Source of the DNA: Clostridia bacterium
GTDB taxonomy: Bacteria > Bacillota > Clostridia > Christensenellales > DTU072
Assembly (NCBI GenBank): GCA_017504305.1
Contig: JAFVRJ010000010.1
Location: forward strand, 1-64,000
DNA length: 64,000 nt
Direction: 5' to 3'
Shown in pieces: positions 8,401 to 16,463 of this stretch. The translations under genes and the position numbers were made by a program. The notes below the pieces were generated by a model, which saw nothing but the letters and a program-made list of their open reading frames with translations, was not told the origin of the DNA and did no database searches. The stretch's first letter is position 1, and each line of letters starts with the position of its first letter.

Positions 8401-8430
8401 GCCCCACGCTTTCGCGTGGGGCTATTTTTT
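8401..8430. terminator. Stable hairpin between capsid and adaptor genes
   Basis: GCCCCACGC-TTTC-GCGTGGGGC, a perfect 9-bp stem. Read on the plus strand it is followed by TATTTTTT and would be a terminator; on the transcribed minus strand it has a GAAA tetraloop but no U-run and ends 4 bases before the next Shine-Dalgarno. On the mRNA it may mark a processing or stability boundary below the capsid gene. Confidence 0.6.
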
Positions 8431-8431
8431 A

Positions 8432-9613
8432 TTAACCGTTGGTTACGTTGTAAAGACGACCTACGCTATTAGGTACGGTTGCAACGTAGTTTGCGTATTT
8501 AACAAGTACAGCTTGATATGCAGCCTTGTTGTCAAGTCTGTTAAGTATAGTGCCGTTGTTGCCTTCGAGCCACTCCCAATCACAAAGTTGAACCATCTTG
8601 ATGTTATCGGTAGAGAGGAAGAACATTTCACCACTGGGGCAATACTTTTCGCCGTAAAGCGGTATGCCGTTGTAGCTTAAAGTTCTAAATCCGCCGTCCA
8701 AGTTGAGGTAATCGATATTGGTACGGTTGGATTGTAAGTAAGAGATATAATCTCTACGCAATGCCTTATCACATACGATAAGATCGGGGGTGGTGTCGGA
8801 GCGAGTTTCGAGTAAATCAAGGAAATCTTGCATTGCTTCGGTAGTAAGAGCTCCGTTGAGGCTACGAGAGGTGCCTGCCATGCCCGCATTGGTCTTTTTG
8901 TTGGCGCCAAAATAGTAATCGTCATCGGTGGTAAACAAATAAGGTATACCTTGTAACTCCGTCGAACGAGAGTTGTGTGCATAGATTAAGTCGCCCGCTT
9001 GCAAGGGATTGTCGCTTGCTACAGGGGTAGTAAACATAATTTGACCTTCATCAACCAATACTGCACCAATACGCTTTGCTTCGTAAACTTTGGTCGATCC
9101 ACGGTATACGTCTACCGTCATACCGGGAGTGAATTGAGTGGTGGAAGATACCGGGAACAATGCACGCGAGGTATGACCGGTTAAGTCAGATATGGTACCC
9201 AATAAACCCTTACCGGTAGTCCAAAGCATACGGTTAAGAGAGTGGCGAGCACTATTGATCATCGCTTGAATTTCATTACCCAATACGTTGATAACGCCTT
9301 CGGCATTATCCTTGCAAACGCGTAAGGCTTTATCGGTGATGTCGATAACGCCGTAAACGTTACGTAGCGGAACTTCTAAAGTTGTACGCAAGCAAGGGTT
9401 GGATGCAGGAAGCTCTACGCTATCATCATTGGTAGTCATCAAGCCACCGCTAATGCCGTAGTATACGGGAACGGTAGCGTTTTTGCCGTCAACGTTCACA
9501 GATGATTTTTCGATCATATCGTAAAGAGGACTTGCACCACAGTTAATTTGCTTTGCAACTACGTCAAGATAAAAAGTTTTTAAAATATCGTCAATAGTAT
9601 TAACTGATAACAT
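8432..9613 (-). CDS. Phage major capsid protein
   Basis: 393 residues, consistent with a HK97-fold capsid subunit of the podovirus type: an N-terminal helical arm, a PVYYGISGG segment, LRTTLEVPLRNVYGVIDITDKALR (P-domain-like), a long spine helix near 120-140, and a C-terminal half with VLVKYANYVATVPNSVGRL. It lies directly after the scaffold gene (their stop and start overlap as TAATG) and before the adaptor, which is the invariant head-gene order. Expected to form the procapsid shell. Confidence 0.85.
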   Translation of the reverse strand: MLSVNTIDDILKTFYLDVVAKQINCGASPLYDMIEKSSVNVDGKNATVPVYYGISGGLMTTNDDSVELPASNPCLRTTLEVPLRNVYGVIDITDKALRVCKDNAEGVINVLGNEIQAMINSARHSLNRMLWTTGKGLLGTISDLTGHTSRALFPVSSTTQFTPGMTVDVYRGSTKVYEAKRIGAVLVDEGQIMFTTPVASDNPLQAGDLIYAHNSRSTELQGIPYLFTTDDDYYFGANKKTNAGMAGTSRSLNGALTTEAMQDFLDLLETRSDTTPDLIVCDKALRRDYISYLQSNRTNIDYLNLDGGFRTLSYNGIPLYGEKYCPSGEMFFLSTDNIKMVQLCDWEWLEGNNGTILNRLDNKAAYQAVLVKYANYVATVPNSVGRLYNVTNG

Positions 9614-10185
9614 TAGTTTTTCTCCTTCAAATTCTTTAATCTTTCCGTCGCAAGTTTGTTAGCTTCCCCGACCGTCTTGGGCGAGGCGATCTTTACGACG
9701 GGAATATGACCGCCTCCGCTTAATAACTTCGAGTAGACTTCCTTATTCCCCTCGTTAGCTTCTGCACCTGCAGATTGGGATGGATTGTTTTCTACTTGAA
9801 GGGTTTTAGAAGAAGTAGAAACTTGATTAAAACGGTTGGCTAACACGTCGAGCAAAGCTTTTTCCAAGCAATTATCCTCATTGAGGAGCTCCTTGCGTTC
9901 ATTAAGATACTCGGTAATTTCCTTACCAAGTCCTTTAGAAACAGGATAACGCTCGTTAAGGTCCTTTACTCTTTTAGACCACTTATCGCCTTTTTCTTGG
10001 GAAAGGAGTTTCCCTTCCAGCTCCTTGATGCGTTGAGAGCGTCTTGTGAACTCTGCTTCAAGCGCATTGTAAGCTGTTTTTAGTTCTTCTACGGTCTTAA
10101 ATTTACCATACGAGGATGCTTGATCCTTATCGCAAGTATCTGCGGGAACCGTTGCATTTTGCTCGATAGATTCTATATTTTCCAT
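9613..10185 (-). CDS. Phage scaffolding protein
   Basis: 190 residues, acidic and mostly helical, beginning with a disordered segment and then YGKFKTVEELKTAYNALEAEFTRR, a pattern common to scaffold-like proteins of clostridial prophages. Positioned between portal and major capsid genes. It would guide procapsid assembly and exit or be degraded. AGGAG precedes the ATG by 6 bases. Confidence 0.75.
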   Translation of the reverse strand: MENIESIEQNATVPADTCDKDQASSYGKFKTVEELKTAYNALEAEFTRRSQRIKELEGKLLSQEKGDKWSKRVKDLNERYPVSKGLGKEITEYLNERKELLNEDNCLEKALLDVLANRFNQVSTSSKTLQVENNPSQSAGAEANEGNKEVYSKLLSGGGHIPVVKIASPKTVGEANKLATERLKNLKEKN

Positions 10186-10194
10186 ATTAATCTC

Positions 10195-12033
10195 CTATTG
10201 TTTTAAATTGATTTCGGTTGTATTAAGTGCTTCTGCTTCACGCTCAAGCGACATGAGCACGCGGTGGCGACGGATATGCTCGGCAAAAAGCTTTTTGGCT
10301 TTATCGCTTAAGGTGTCTCTACCTCCGACAAGTGCGGTAACGTGCTCGCTTACGTGGATTTGATGTTCATCTACGTCGTCGGGTTTTACGCGCTCCTCGT
10401 TTGCGATCTCGGCGTTTTCGAGGTTTGCTTTCTTAATATGAACTTCTTCGTCGCTACGCGCTGACTCCCAGTTACCGAACCCAAGCATCTCAACAATCTT
10501 TGCGCGATTTCGGTTACTGATTCTGCCGTTTTCATCACCTAAAAGCCCATAATTTAGTAATTCTAAAATCATGCTCTTACGGGTTGCCGGTGTTTCGACC
10601 ATAGTGGAGTCGGACTCCATTATTACGTCGTCGCCCTTAAGCTCTGAAGCAATAAAGCTCTTAAGTTCAATATTGCCGTTATCAGAGCAAATCCTTATAA
10701 TGCGTTCGCCTTTGCTAAACTGCCTATACAACCTTAAGATTTGACGTGCAACCTCCTTTATTGCCGATCTTATGCCTTCGGTTGTTACCGAAAGTCTTGA
10801 GTAATCTTGTTCTATAAGTAGTGAAATTGCATAACCACTCAAGCTGTTTAGGCTTTCGTTAGATAGCCCTATCGAGTCGTTGATACCTGAAATACTTCTG
10901 AATTCCAAAAGTAATCTATCTTCCTCGTCACGCAGTTCGCTCGGTACGCTACCGGCGCTCATGAGCATCGGCGGGTTTGCACCCTGTCTATAGGTTATTA
11001 CCTTGCCGGGAGAAAGTCCTTCTTCCTCTAAAGCCTCGGTATCAATGCTACCTTCTTCTACCGCTAAAACGCCACACGAAAGCCTGTTGATAAACTCGTG
11101 TTTACGATTCTTAACCGCGTTATAAGCGCGTTGAACGGGTATTAAACGTTCGATAATACTCATGCCGTAGAAACTGGATGGTTGCTCAAAAGCTACCTGT
11201 CTTACAAAGGGGAATCCCTTTTTGCCATCGGCACAGTTTACGTAAGGTAACTCGCCCTCATATAGCAATTGATCGCCGGCAACCACTACTAATCTGCCAT
11301 TAGGATTTTGGGTAGATGGAGCTTCATAACGCTCAATAACTATTGCGTAGTCGTTTTCCGTCTTGGGTTGTGCCTTAAAGTAGGGAGTCATTGATGCACT
11401 ACCTATGATTTCAAAGGTATCGCTACTCATAACGTTGACCTCTCCACCTTCTACCTTAACTCCCCAAATATCCTCTATCGTTTTTATGGGATAGGCTTTT
11501 GCATGGATTATGCTTCTATTGCTTTCAATATCCGGGCAAGATAAGCTATCCGGATAGACTTCGTACGGCGGACATACGCTCAAAGTTACCCCACCACCGT
11601 TATCATCCTTCCAAGCTACCTTGTAAAAAGCAGTTCCCGTAAGTTCCGCCCAGTAGTTTGCTTGTCCTGAAAGCTTATAAAAATCGTTATCTTGCCAAGT
11701 AGCTTCGATCAACTTTGTCGCAAGCTTTGCAACTTTGACGTCTCCGTCCTCACCGCTCGACGGTCTAACGTTGACGGCACAGTTTACACGCGTAAATTTT
11801 GCAAGACGACTTTCGATCAGCGGAGCAATATGATTGAACACCTCACGCTCTTGCCAATAATAGCGCTTGCCGTAATCCACGACGTCGCCTTGAGAATTAA
11901 GCACCGAATACTGGTTGCCTAACATAAAATTGATGTTCAAAAGCCACTTTGCTTCCAAGTGTTTGCGCTCCTCGCGACGACGAGCAAAGTCCTCTTGAAC
12001 TTCTTTGACTAAACCGCTCTTATAATCGGTCAT
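10195..12033 (-). CDS. Phage portal protein (P22-like)
   Basis: 612 residues, the size expected for a podovirus portal. N-terminal helix EEDFARRREERKHLEAKW-like, GNQYSVLN, then a GTAFYKVAWKDD/PPYEVYPD section and the long C-terminal helical stem (LLLEFRSISGINDSIGLSNESLNSLSGYAISLLIEQDYSRL) that in portals lines the DNA channel; SGYAI is a frequent portal motif. It follows the large terminase by 15 bases with AGGAGG before the ATG. It would form the dodecameric DNA-entry ring. Confidence 0.88.
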   Translation of the reverse strand: MTDYKSGLVKEVQEDFARRREERKHLEAKWLLNINFMLGNQYSVLNSQGDVVDYGKRYYWQEREVFNHIAPLIESRLAKFTRVNCAVNVRPSSGEDGDVKVAKLATKLIEATWQDNDFYKLSGQANYWAELTGTAFYKVAWKDDNGGGVTLSVCPPYEVYPDSLSCPDIESNRSIIHAKAYPIKTIEDIWGVKVEGGEVNVMSSDTFEIIGSASMTPYFKAQPKTENDYAIVIERYEAPSTQNPNGRLVVVAGDQLLYEGELPYVNCADGKKGFPFVRQVAFEQPSSFYGMSIIERLIPVQRAYNAVKNRKHEFINRLSCGVLAVEEGSIDTEALEEEGLSPGKVITYRQGANPPMLMSAGSVPSELRDEEDRLLLEFRSISGINDSIGLSNESLNSLSGYAISLLIEQDYSRLSVTTEGIRSAIKEVARQILRLYRQFSKGERIIRICSDNGNIELKSFIASELKGDDVIMESDSTMVETPATRKSMILELLNYGLLGDENGRISNRNRAKIVEMLGFGNWESARSDEEVHIKKANLENAEIANEERVKPDDVDEHQIHVSEHVTALVGGRDTLSDKAKKLFAEHIRRHRVLMSLEREAEALNTTEINLKQ

Positions 12034-12048
12034 TGTTCCTCCTTTGGA

Positions 12049-13485
12049 CTAAAGTCCGGTGCGTTGTTTTTTTGAGCGCATCAATCGCTCTTTGTGTTTT
12101 GCCAATTTGTTGGATGGGATGGGTTTTTCTTTATTTACGAAACCGCTCATAACGTAGTAACGTAACTCGTCCAGAGCATGGTCGTCTCGCTTGATGGGAT
12201 TATCACCAGAGCCCCACCAATACCCCTTGATTTCGCGTATAAGATTAACGCAGTTGCGGAAAATATAAATCCGCGGTGGCCTTTGGCTAAATAATTCCTT
12301 AACCTTTGCAATCCCCGAAAACATATCCTTGTTAACCTTTGTATTAACTACGATACCGCGTTCATAGAACAGCTCCGCAACACTTTTAACCGACGCAAGG
12401 GTACGTTGGTTTGCGGCAGAGTCTATAAGCGCTTCCAGTTTTCCTTCCGCACTGCGGTACCACTTAAGCACGTCTGCAAGCTCAAGTATCTTTTGCGCAT
12501 GATAAGCAATTTCCTTGCCCTTTTCATAATGCTCCGCAACAACGTAAATGGTACCGTCGTAGTCTTGAGCATAAAAATGGCAGGATAGCGGGTTGTTTAG
12601 CCCCGGATCAATCGACACCATACTCTGCCACTCTTTGGGCACTTCAAATGGATCGATTACGTGTACCGAAGCATCGAATTCGGGATACACAAGTCCCTCG
12701 TTGGCACGAAAATGCCCATACCTACGAGCATCTAAAGAGTCCTCGGACAAGGCGATGGAAAGCCTATTTATTTCTTCCTTATCCAAAAAAGGATTATCCG
12801 CCCACTCCATGCTTTCCCACCAGATTTCAGGATCGGATTTAGCGTTTAGATAGATCTCGTCATATACCCAAGTGAGTCCTTTTAACGGCGTCATCGTACC
12901 GAACACTTCGCCCACTTTGTCAAGCACGCGCATCCTGCACTCTTCATAGATTTCTTCGGTAGGTTCCTCGTCAAACCAAACGAAATCCAACGACGCCCCT
13001 TGGAATTTTTCTCTACCTTGGGCGCAGGATTTGAAGGCAAGCGAACTTATTTCGCCCGAAACGTTACGAACGTAAATGGTATCGATAACTCCACTCGACG
13101 GAAAGCCCTTACTACCCTCGCTCATTACGATACGCTCAATCCAATCGGGGTTTAAGTAGTCGAGAATTTTGGCTTGCGCGACCTCTTTTTGTACCTCACT
13201 ACTAACCGATACTACCCATCCGTCCACCCGTTTTCTATTTGGCCTAAATGGGTGAATACCGCGTAGCATCCATATCGCTTCAACTGCGCCACACTCCGTT
13301 TTTCCCGATCTATTACCACCAAAAACCCACCTGTTTCGCTTTGGACATTTATGGAAAGCCATTTGCTTCAAATGCACCTTTTCGCCCGAGTTATATCGCA
13401 TAATCTTGTTTTTGCGGTATCTTGCCGATTGCTCCCGCTCAATGTACAAGATTTGCTCTATTAACTTTCTATCGCTTTTTTGCAT
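12049..13485 (-). CDS. Phage terminase large subunit
   Basis: 478 residues: ATPase and nuclease of the DNA-packaging motor. Walker A GGNRSGKT at 56-63, Walker B LDFVWFDEE at about 166-174, the coupling motif GTMTPLKG at about 196-203. The RNase-H-like nuclease follows with acidic residues D293 (SIDPG), D355 (ALIDS) and D434/D435 (RDDHALDELRY). All key residues are present, so the enzyme looks intact. It overlaps the upstream 108-residue gene by 17 bases. P22-like podovirus portal and adaptor genes follow, so headful packaging is inferred. Confidence 0.95.
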   Translation of the reverse strand: MQKSDRKLIEQILYIEREQSARYRKNKIMRYNSGEKVHLKQMAFHKCPKRNRWVFGGNRSGKTECGAVEAIWMLRGIHPFRPNRKRVDGWVVSVSSEVQKEVAQAKILDYLNPDWIERIVMSEGSKGFPSSGVIDTIYVRNVSGEISSLAFKSCAQGREKFQGASLDFVWFDEEPTEEIYEECRMRVLDKVGEVFGTMTPLKGLTWVYDEIYLNAKSDPEIWWESMEWADNPFLDKEEINRLSIALSEDSLDARRYGHFRANEGLVYPEFDASVHVIDPFEVPKEWQSMVSIDPGLNNPLSCHFYAQDYDGTIYVVAEHYEKGKEIAYHAQKILELADVLKWYRSAEGKLEALIDSAANQRTLASVKSVAELFYERGIVVNTKVNKDMFSGIAKVKELFSQRPPRIYIFRNCVNLIREIKGYWWGSGDNPIKRDDHALDELRYYVMSGFVNKEKPIPSNKLAKHKERLMRSKKQRTGL

Positions 13486-13795
13486 AGTGCCTTTCCGCCT
13501 TTTCCTTTAATAGGTCTTGATAGTAGTTTTCCGCCTCCCTCGCCCTGCGCTCCGTCAATTTTTCGTTATAAGCATCCATTTCCCTTATAATATCGTTAAT
13601 GCGCTCTATACGCGTTTCGCGAGCCTTGTATATCATCCTTACATCCACCGTATCATACGGAAAAACCAATAATAGCTGATCTCTTGCCCCTCTTAACTCA
13701 AAACGATGCTTTTTAAAATCGTAGTGCAAAGTGTATTCGGGATCGATTTCCTTAAGTCGTTTGGCAACGTCTAAAACGTCGTTTATTATCAACAT
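13469..13795 (-). CDS. Small phage protein upstream of the terminase
   Basis: 108 residues: N-terminal mixed alpha/beta half (IINDVLDVAKRLKEIDPEYTLHYDF) and a C-terminal charged helix rich in R, E and K ending in KKR. Proteins of this shape sit beside terminases in clostridial prophages, but no function is known to me. AAGGAG precedes the ATG. It overlaps the terminase start and is separated from the terminase-small-like gene by an opposite-strand gene. Confidence 0.65.
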   Translation of the reverse strand: MLIINDVLDVAKRLKEIDPEYTLHYDFKKHRFELRGARDQLLLVFPYDTVDVRMIYKARETRIERINDIIREMDAYNEKLTERRAREAENYYQDLLKEKAERHYAKKR

Positions 13796-13846
13796 TGTTC
13801 GCTCCTTTTTTACAATCTAATCCTGTTTAACGCGCTTACGTTTGTG

Positions 13847-13852
13847 TATAAT
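13847..13852 (+). promoter_or_regulatory. -10 box of a leaderless promoter with palindrome in the spacer
   Basis: TATAAT ends 8 bases before the ATG at 13861, so the transcript would start at or within two bases of the start codon. There is no Shine-Dalgarno. The preceding spacer contains TAACGCG-CT-TACGTTT (13828-13843), a variant of the palindrome seen at four other promoters. The -35 (TGTTTA) is poor. Confidence 0.6.
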
Positions 13853-13860
13853 AACCGCGT

Positions 13861-14577
13861 ATGAAACGGTTTATCACCTGCATTTTAATATTTTTCTGCA
13901 TAGCAATTAGCGGTAGTACGTCCTTTACCGCTTTTGCAAGTACTTCTACGCCACATATTGTTGCTACTGCCGACGTGTGGCTTTATGATGAAAATGGTGA
14001 AAAACTATTCCAAATGCCCTCCTCTTACTATGCGAGAATCAATAATCTCGATGACAACTACTATTACGTCACTTTTAATGGAGTCGCTACCAAAGTCAAT
14101 AAAAATAATGTATCTGCAATAGGTTACCACGCAACCGCTACCGGCACTATGCGAGAGATATGCTTTAACTCATCCTACTCCGATTTTACGGCCATTAACC
14201 TTAAGCTTCGCCCCGACATAGGTGCTGATAACGGCGTATCTATACCTATTGGCGAAAGCTTTACTTTTATCGGCAGTTATCCAACCGACACCGATCTATG
14301 GTACTACGTTAAGTATGGCGAAAACTACGGCTACTTACGCGCAGAAAGAACGTCGATGCAAACGCCAAATATCGACGTTTTCTCACCGGAACCGGAGCCA
14401 TCCACCGAAACCTTCAAAGAGGAAACCCCAAATAGCGAAAAGGACGTAATCGATAAACTTGGTGATAAAGAACTTAAAATCATTATCATAGTTGGTCTTG
14501 CCATACCCGCCGTTGCCATCGTTATTTTGCTATTTCGCCCTACGCGTAAGCGCAAAGAAAACGATTATAACGATTAA
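13861..14577 (+). CDS. Secreted SH3-like membrane-anchored protein inside the prophage
   Basis: 238 residues with a clear signal peptide (MKRFITCILIFFCIAISG, cleavage expected near AFA-S at about 26), an extracytoplasmic beta-rich part of about 150 residues with two SH3-like stretches (VWLYDENGEKLFQMPSSYYA; INLKLRPDIGADNGVSIPIGESF), a Pro/Glu linker, one transmembrane helix (about 203-222) and a short basic tail. It is not a recognised phage protein. It lies on the opposite strand between terminase-small-like and terminase-large genes, with its own promoter, so it may be a host-benefit moron or a host gene that landed in a decaying prophage. Role unknown; cell-wall binding is possible. Confidence 0.8.
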   Translation: MKRFITCILIFFCIAISGSTSFTAFASTSTPHIVATADVWLYDENGEKLFQMPSSYYARINNLDDNYYYVTFNGVATKVNKNNVSAIGYHATATGTMREICFNSSYSDFTAINLKLRPDIGADNGVSIPIGESFTFIGSYPTDTDLWYYVKYGENYGYLRAERTSMQTPNIDVFSPEPEPSTETFKEETPNSEKDVIDKLGDKELKIIIIVGLAIPAVAIVILLFRPTRKRKENDYND

Positions 14578-14840
14578 TCTTTGATTAAAGCTATCAAACG
14601 CCTCTTTTCCTTTTCCAGCTCATCGTCGCTCATATTGTCAAGCTCCGACTTAAAATCCATAAATTCAAGGTAAAATTTTGCCGCCGTAACGTCCGGCGGC
14701 ATATATTTATTTTGTGTCTTTTCCCTTACGGCCCTCTTTGAACCATCCTCATCATAAACGAATTCGGTTACCGTTTCCTCCACGCAATAACCCTCCGCTT
14801 TTTTATATAGGCTTTTGAGAAGTTTATCCCTCTCGTGCAT
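14574..14840 (-). CDS. Terminase small subunit-like protein (short)
   Basis: 88 residues from the ATG at 14840, which has GGGAGG seven bases upstream; the longer frame overlaps the previous gene and is rejected. The body resembles the C-terminal part of clostridial terminase small subunits: KKAEGY, a variable acidic strand pair and KYMPPDVTAAKFYLEFM, corresponding to the usual PPDTTA..F.L motif. The DNA-binding HTH half expected in a full small terminase is missing, but the preceding gene carries an HTH and overlaps it by 17 bases, so the two may act as a split pair. Confidence 0.65.
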   Translation of the reverse strand: MHERDKLLKSLYKKAEGYCVEETVTEFVYDEDGSKRAVREKTQNKYMPPDVTAAKFYLEFMDFKSELDNMSDDELEKEKRRLIALIKD

Positions 14841-15327
14841 AACTACCTCCCGAAAAGTTTCGGCTTTTAAGCGTAAGTGCTTCAACCTTTTCGATACACT
14901 CGATAAACAAAGCTTCATTGTCAAAGGAGCTAACAATCTTATCCTCTTTAAAACCAAGCATCTCTATATGAGTACGTAACTTTGTAAAGCCGGCATGCTT
15001 TCTGGATGCAACCACACTTTCCGATACGTTTAGCGCACTCGCAATCTTGGAGCGCTCCATGCCCTTAAAATAGAACATTATTATAACTTCACGTTGCTTG
15101 GGTTTTAACAAGTTGAGCGCCACGTTGACCGCGCTACGCAGATGCTTTAAATCTTCAATTTTGTTCCTTGTTTCGATTATCTTATCGAATATTATGTCAG
15201 CACATACCTCCTTTACGTTACACTCAAAACTGCATAAGTAATTCAGTTTTCTTTTATAAGTTCCAATTAAATGCCCAAAAGACGGTGCCGCATACAAAAC
15301 GGTTGCTGTCAGTTTAGACGAAAGCAT
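14824..15327 (-). CDS. Sigma-70 region 4-like HTH protein at the head of the prophage operon
   Basis: 167 residues. The centre (LKPKQREVIIMFYFKGMERSKIASALNVSESVVASRKHAGFTKLRTHI, given here as about 93-140) is a sigma region 4 helix-turn-helix as in ECF and phage sigma-like regulators; no region 2 is present. It could be a late-gene activator like ArpU-type proteins or the DNA-recognition part of a split small terminase. AGGAGG precedes the ATG. It is the first gene after a strong promoter with a LexA-like box, so it is made first on induction. Confidence 0.75.
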   Translation of the reverse strand: MLSSKLTATVLYAAPSFGHLIGTYKRKLNYLCSFECNVKEVCADIIFDKIIETRNKIEDLKHLRSAVNVALNLLKPKQREVIIMFYFKGMERSKIASALNVSESVVASRKHAGFTKLRTHIEMLGFKEDKIVSSFDNEALFIECIEKVEALTLKSRNFSGGSYAREG

Positions 15328-15386
15328 AGCTCCCTCCTATCAATTTGATTTTAAAGATTCGGTAGAATTTTTATCGGGGCGAATTA

Positions 15387-15398
15387 GAACACTTGTTC
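15387..15398. promoter_or_regulatory. LexA-like (SOS) box
   Basis: GAACACTTGTTC, matching the Gram-positive LexA core GAAC-N4-GTTC. It lies at about +8 to +19 of the prophage promoter, where a bound repressor would block transcription. A broader AACAC-N6-GTGTT palindrome overlaps it, so another repressor is possible. Confidence 0.65.
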
Positions 15399-15412
15399 GT
15401 GTTTGCAAAGCA

Positions 15413-15441
15413 AGTATACCACCTTGTTAAGACAATGTCAA
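15413..15441 (-). promoter_or_regulatory. Prophage operon promoter
   Basis: Minus strand TTGACA (15436-15441), a 17-base spacer and TATACT (15413-15418). It is close to perfect and drives the leftward structural operon from 15327 to 4734. Confidence 0.85.
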
Positions 15442-15498
15442 CGGCTTGGTTAATTAATTTTTTTGAGCAATTTTACTGTAACGAAAAGGTTACATTTA

Positions 15499-15532
15499 TA
15501 AAAAAACCCGCAACTTTTTGGCAGTTACGGGT
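15499..15532 (-). terminator. Terminator of the giant surface-protein operon
   Basis: On the minus strand ACCCGTAAC-loop-GTTGCGGGT with one C-A mismatch, followed by seven T. It separates the surface operon from the prophage promoter just downstream. Confidence 0.85.
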
Positions 15533-15561
15533 GAAAACAAGCAAAACCTGCGATCTATTAA

Positions 15562-16461
15562 CTATTCATTTATATTCTGAGGGACCTCTACTATATGTTC
15601 ATCCACGTAGTATTTTTTGTCGTTTTCTCGGTAATATGCAACAAGATGCAATGCTACCGACACCACCAAAGCAAAAGGTATCATCAATATCGGAATAATT
15701 CCAACCGTAAACAATGCGGTTGACGCCATTATTGCGTAAATGATTAGGTTTAAGCTCAACATGTGAGTGAAGGTTTTAGGGAGCATTTTAAAGCCTGCCT
15801 TGAACGCTCTTTTGAAAATTAAGCTAAACTTAATATCTTCATTTACAAGATGGGAAATCCATTGTCCCATTACCGACATACGTAAGGTAATCATAACCAA
15901 AGCAAAGACTATCGGTATGATTAAACCCAGTAAACCAATTCCGCCAACCATCCATTTTGCAAGATAGTAAGCGCCTAAAGCTACGGCAATATCAAAAGGT
16001 GCTGAAATTAACGTATATATTGCGGCATAGGCTAAACTTCTCTTCCAACCAACCGAAACTACGGAGTGTAAAAAACCGGAAATGAAGTTACTGCCCATTT
16101 TTTTATTTAGTATAAAAGCTATGGGACAAACAACCCACGCGATAAAGAACTTAACCAACACGATCAGTATTGCACCGAATATCGAGGCTTTTATAAGTTC
16201 TGTCCTATGATCGGTTCGGATATTTTCGATTGCATTAAATACTCGCTCGAAAATTTTACCCTCACCTTCAAATAACTCGTTAATTACTTTATCGGCGGAT
16301 TGAGCAAGATCCAATTCTTCACCAAGAGCCTCCAATATGGGGGTTGATATGGTTACGAAAAGTGCCGCGACTATAATAAATACTATAAGCGCATAGATAA
16401 GTGTTTTGAATACCAACTGCGAGTTAGATATAGTTAGGGATAAAGAGTGTCGTAAAAGCAT
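15562..16461 (-). CDS. Polytopic membrane protein, surface operon
   Basis: 299 residues with about six hydrophobic segments (for example LVFKTLIYALIVFIIVAALFV, IFGAILIVLVKFFIAWVVCPI, IYAIMASTALFTVGIIPILMIPF). No catalytic motif is visible and I do not recognise a family. It is the last gene of a four-gene operon, 2 bases after another six-helix protein of similar size. AGGAG precedes the ATG. Two unlike membrane proteins translated after two membrane-anchored surface proteins suggest export, folding or anchoring of the giant protein, but this is inference. Confidence 0.8.
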   Translation of the reverse strand: MLLRHSLSLTISNSQLVFKTLIYALIVFIIVAALFVTISTPILEALGEELDLAQSADKVINELFEGEGKIFERVFNAIENIRTDHRTELIKASIFGAILIVLVKFFIAWVVCPIAFILNKKMGSNFISGFLHSVVSVGWKRSLAYAAIYTLISAPFDIAVALGAYYLAKWMVGGIGLLGLIIPIVFALVMITLRMSVMGQWISHLVNEDIKFSLIFKRAFKAGFKMLPKTFTHMLSLNLIIYAIMASTALFTVGIIPILMIPFALVVSVALHLVAYYRENDKKYYVDEHIVEVPQNINE

Positions 16462-16463
16462 TT

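Noticed and set aside
4734..15327. Intact inducible prophage
   Set aside because: No integrase, repressor, replication, tailspike or endolysin gene can be found in or beside it.
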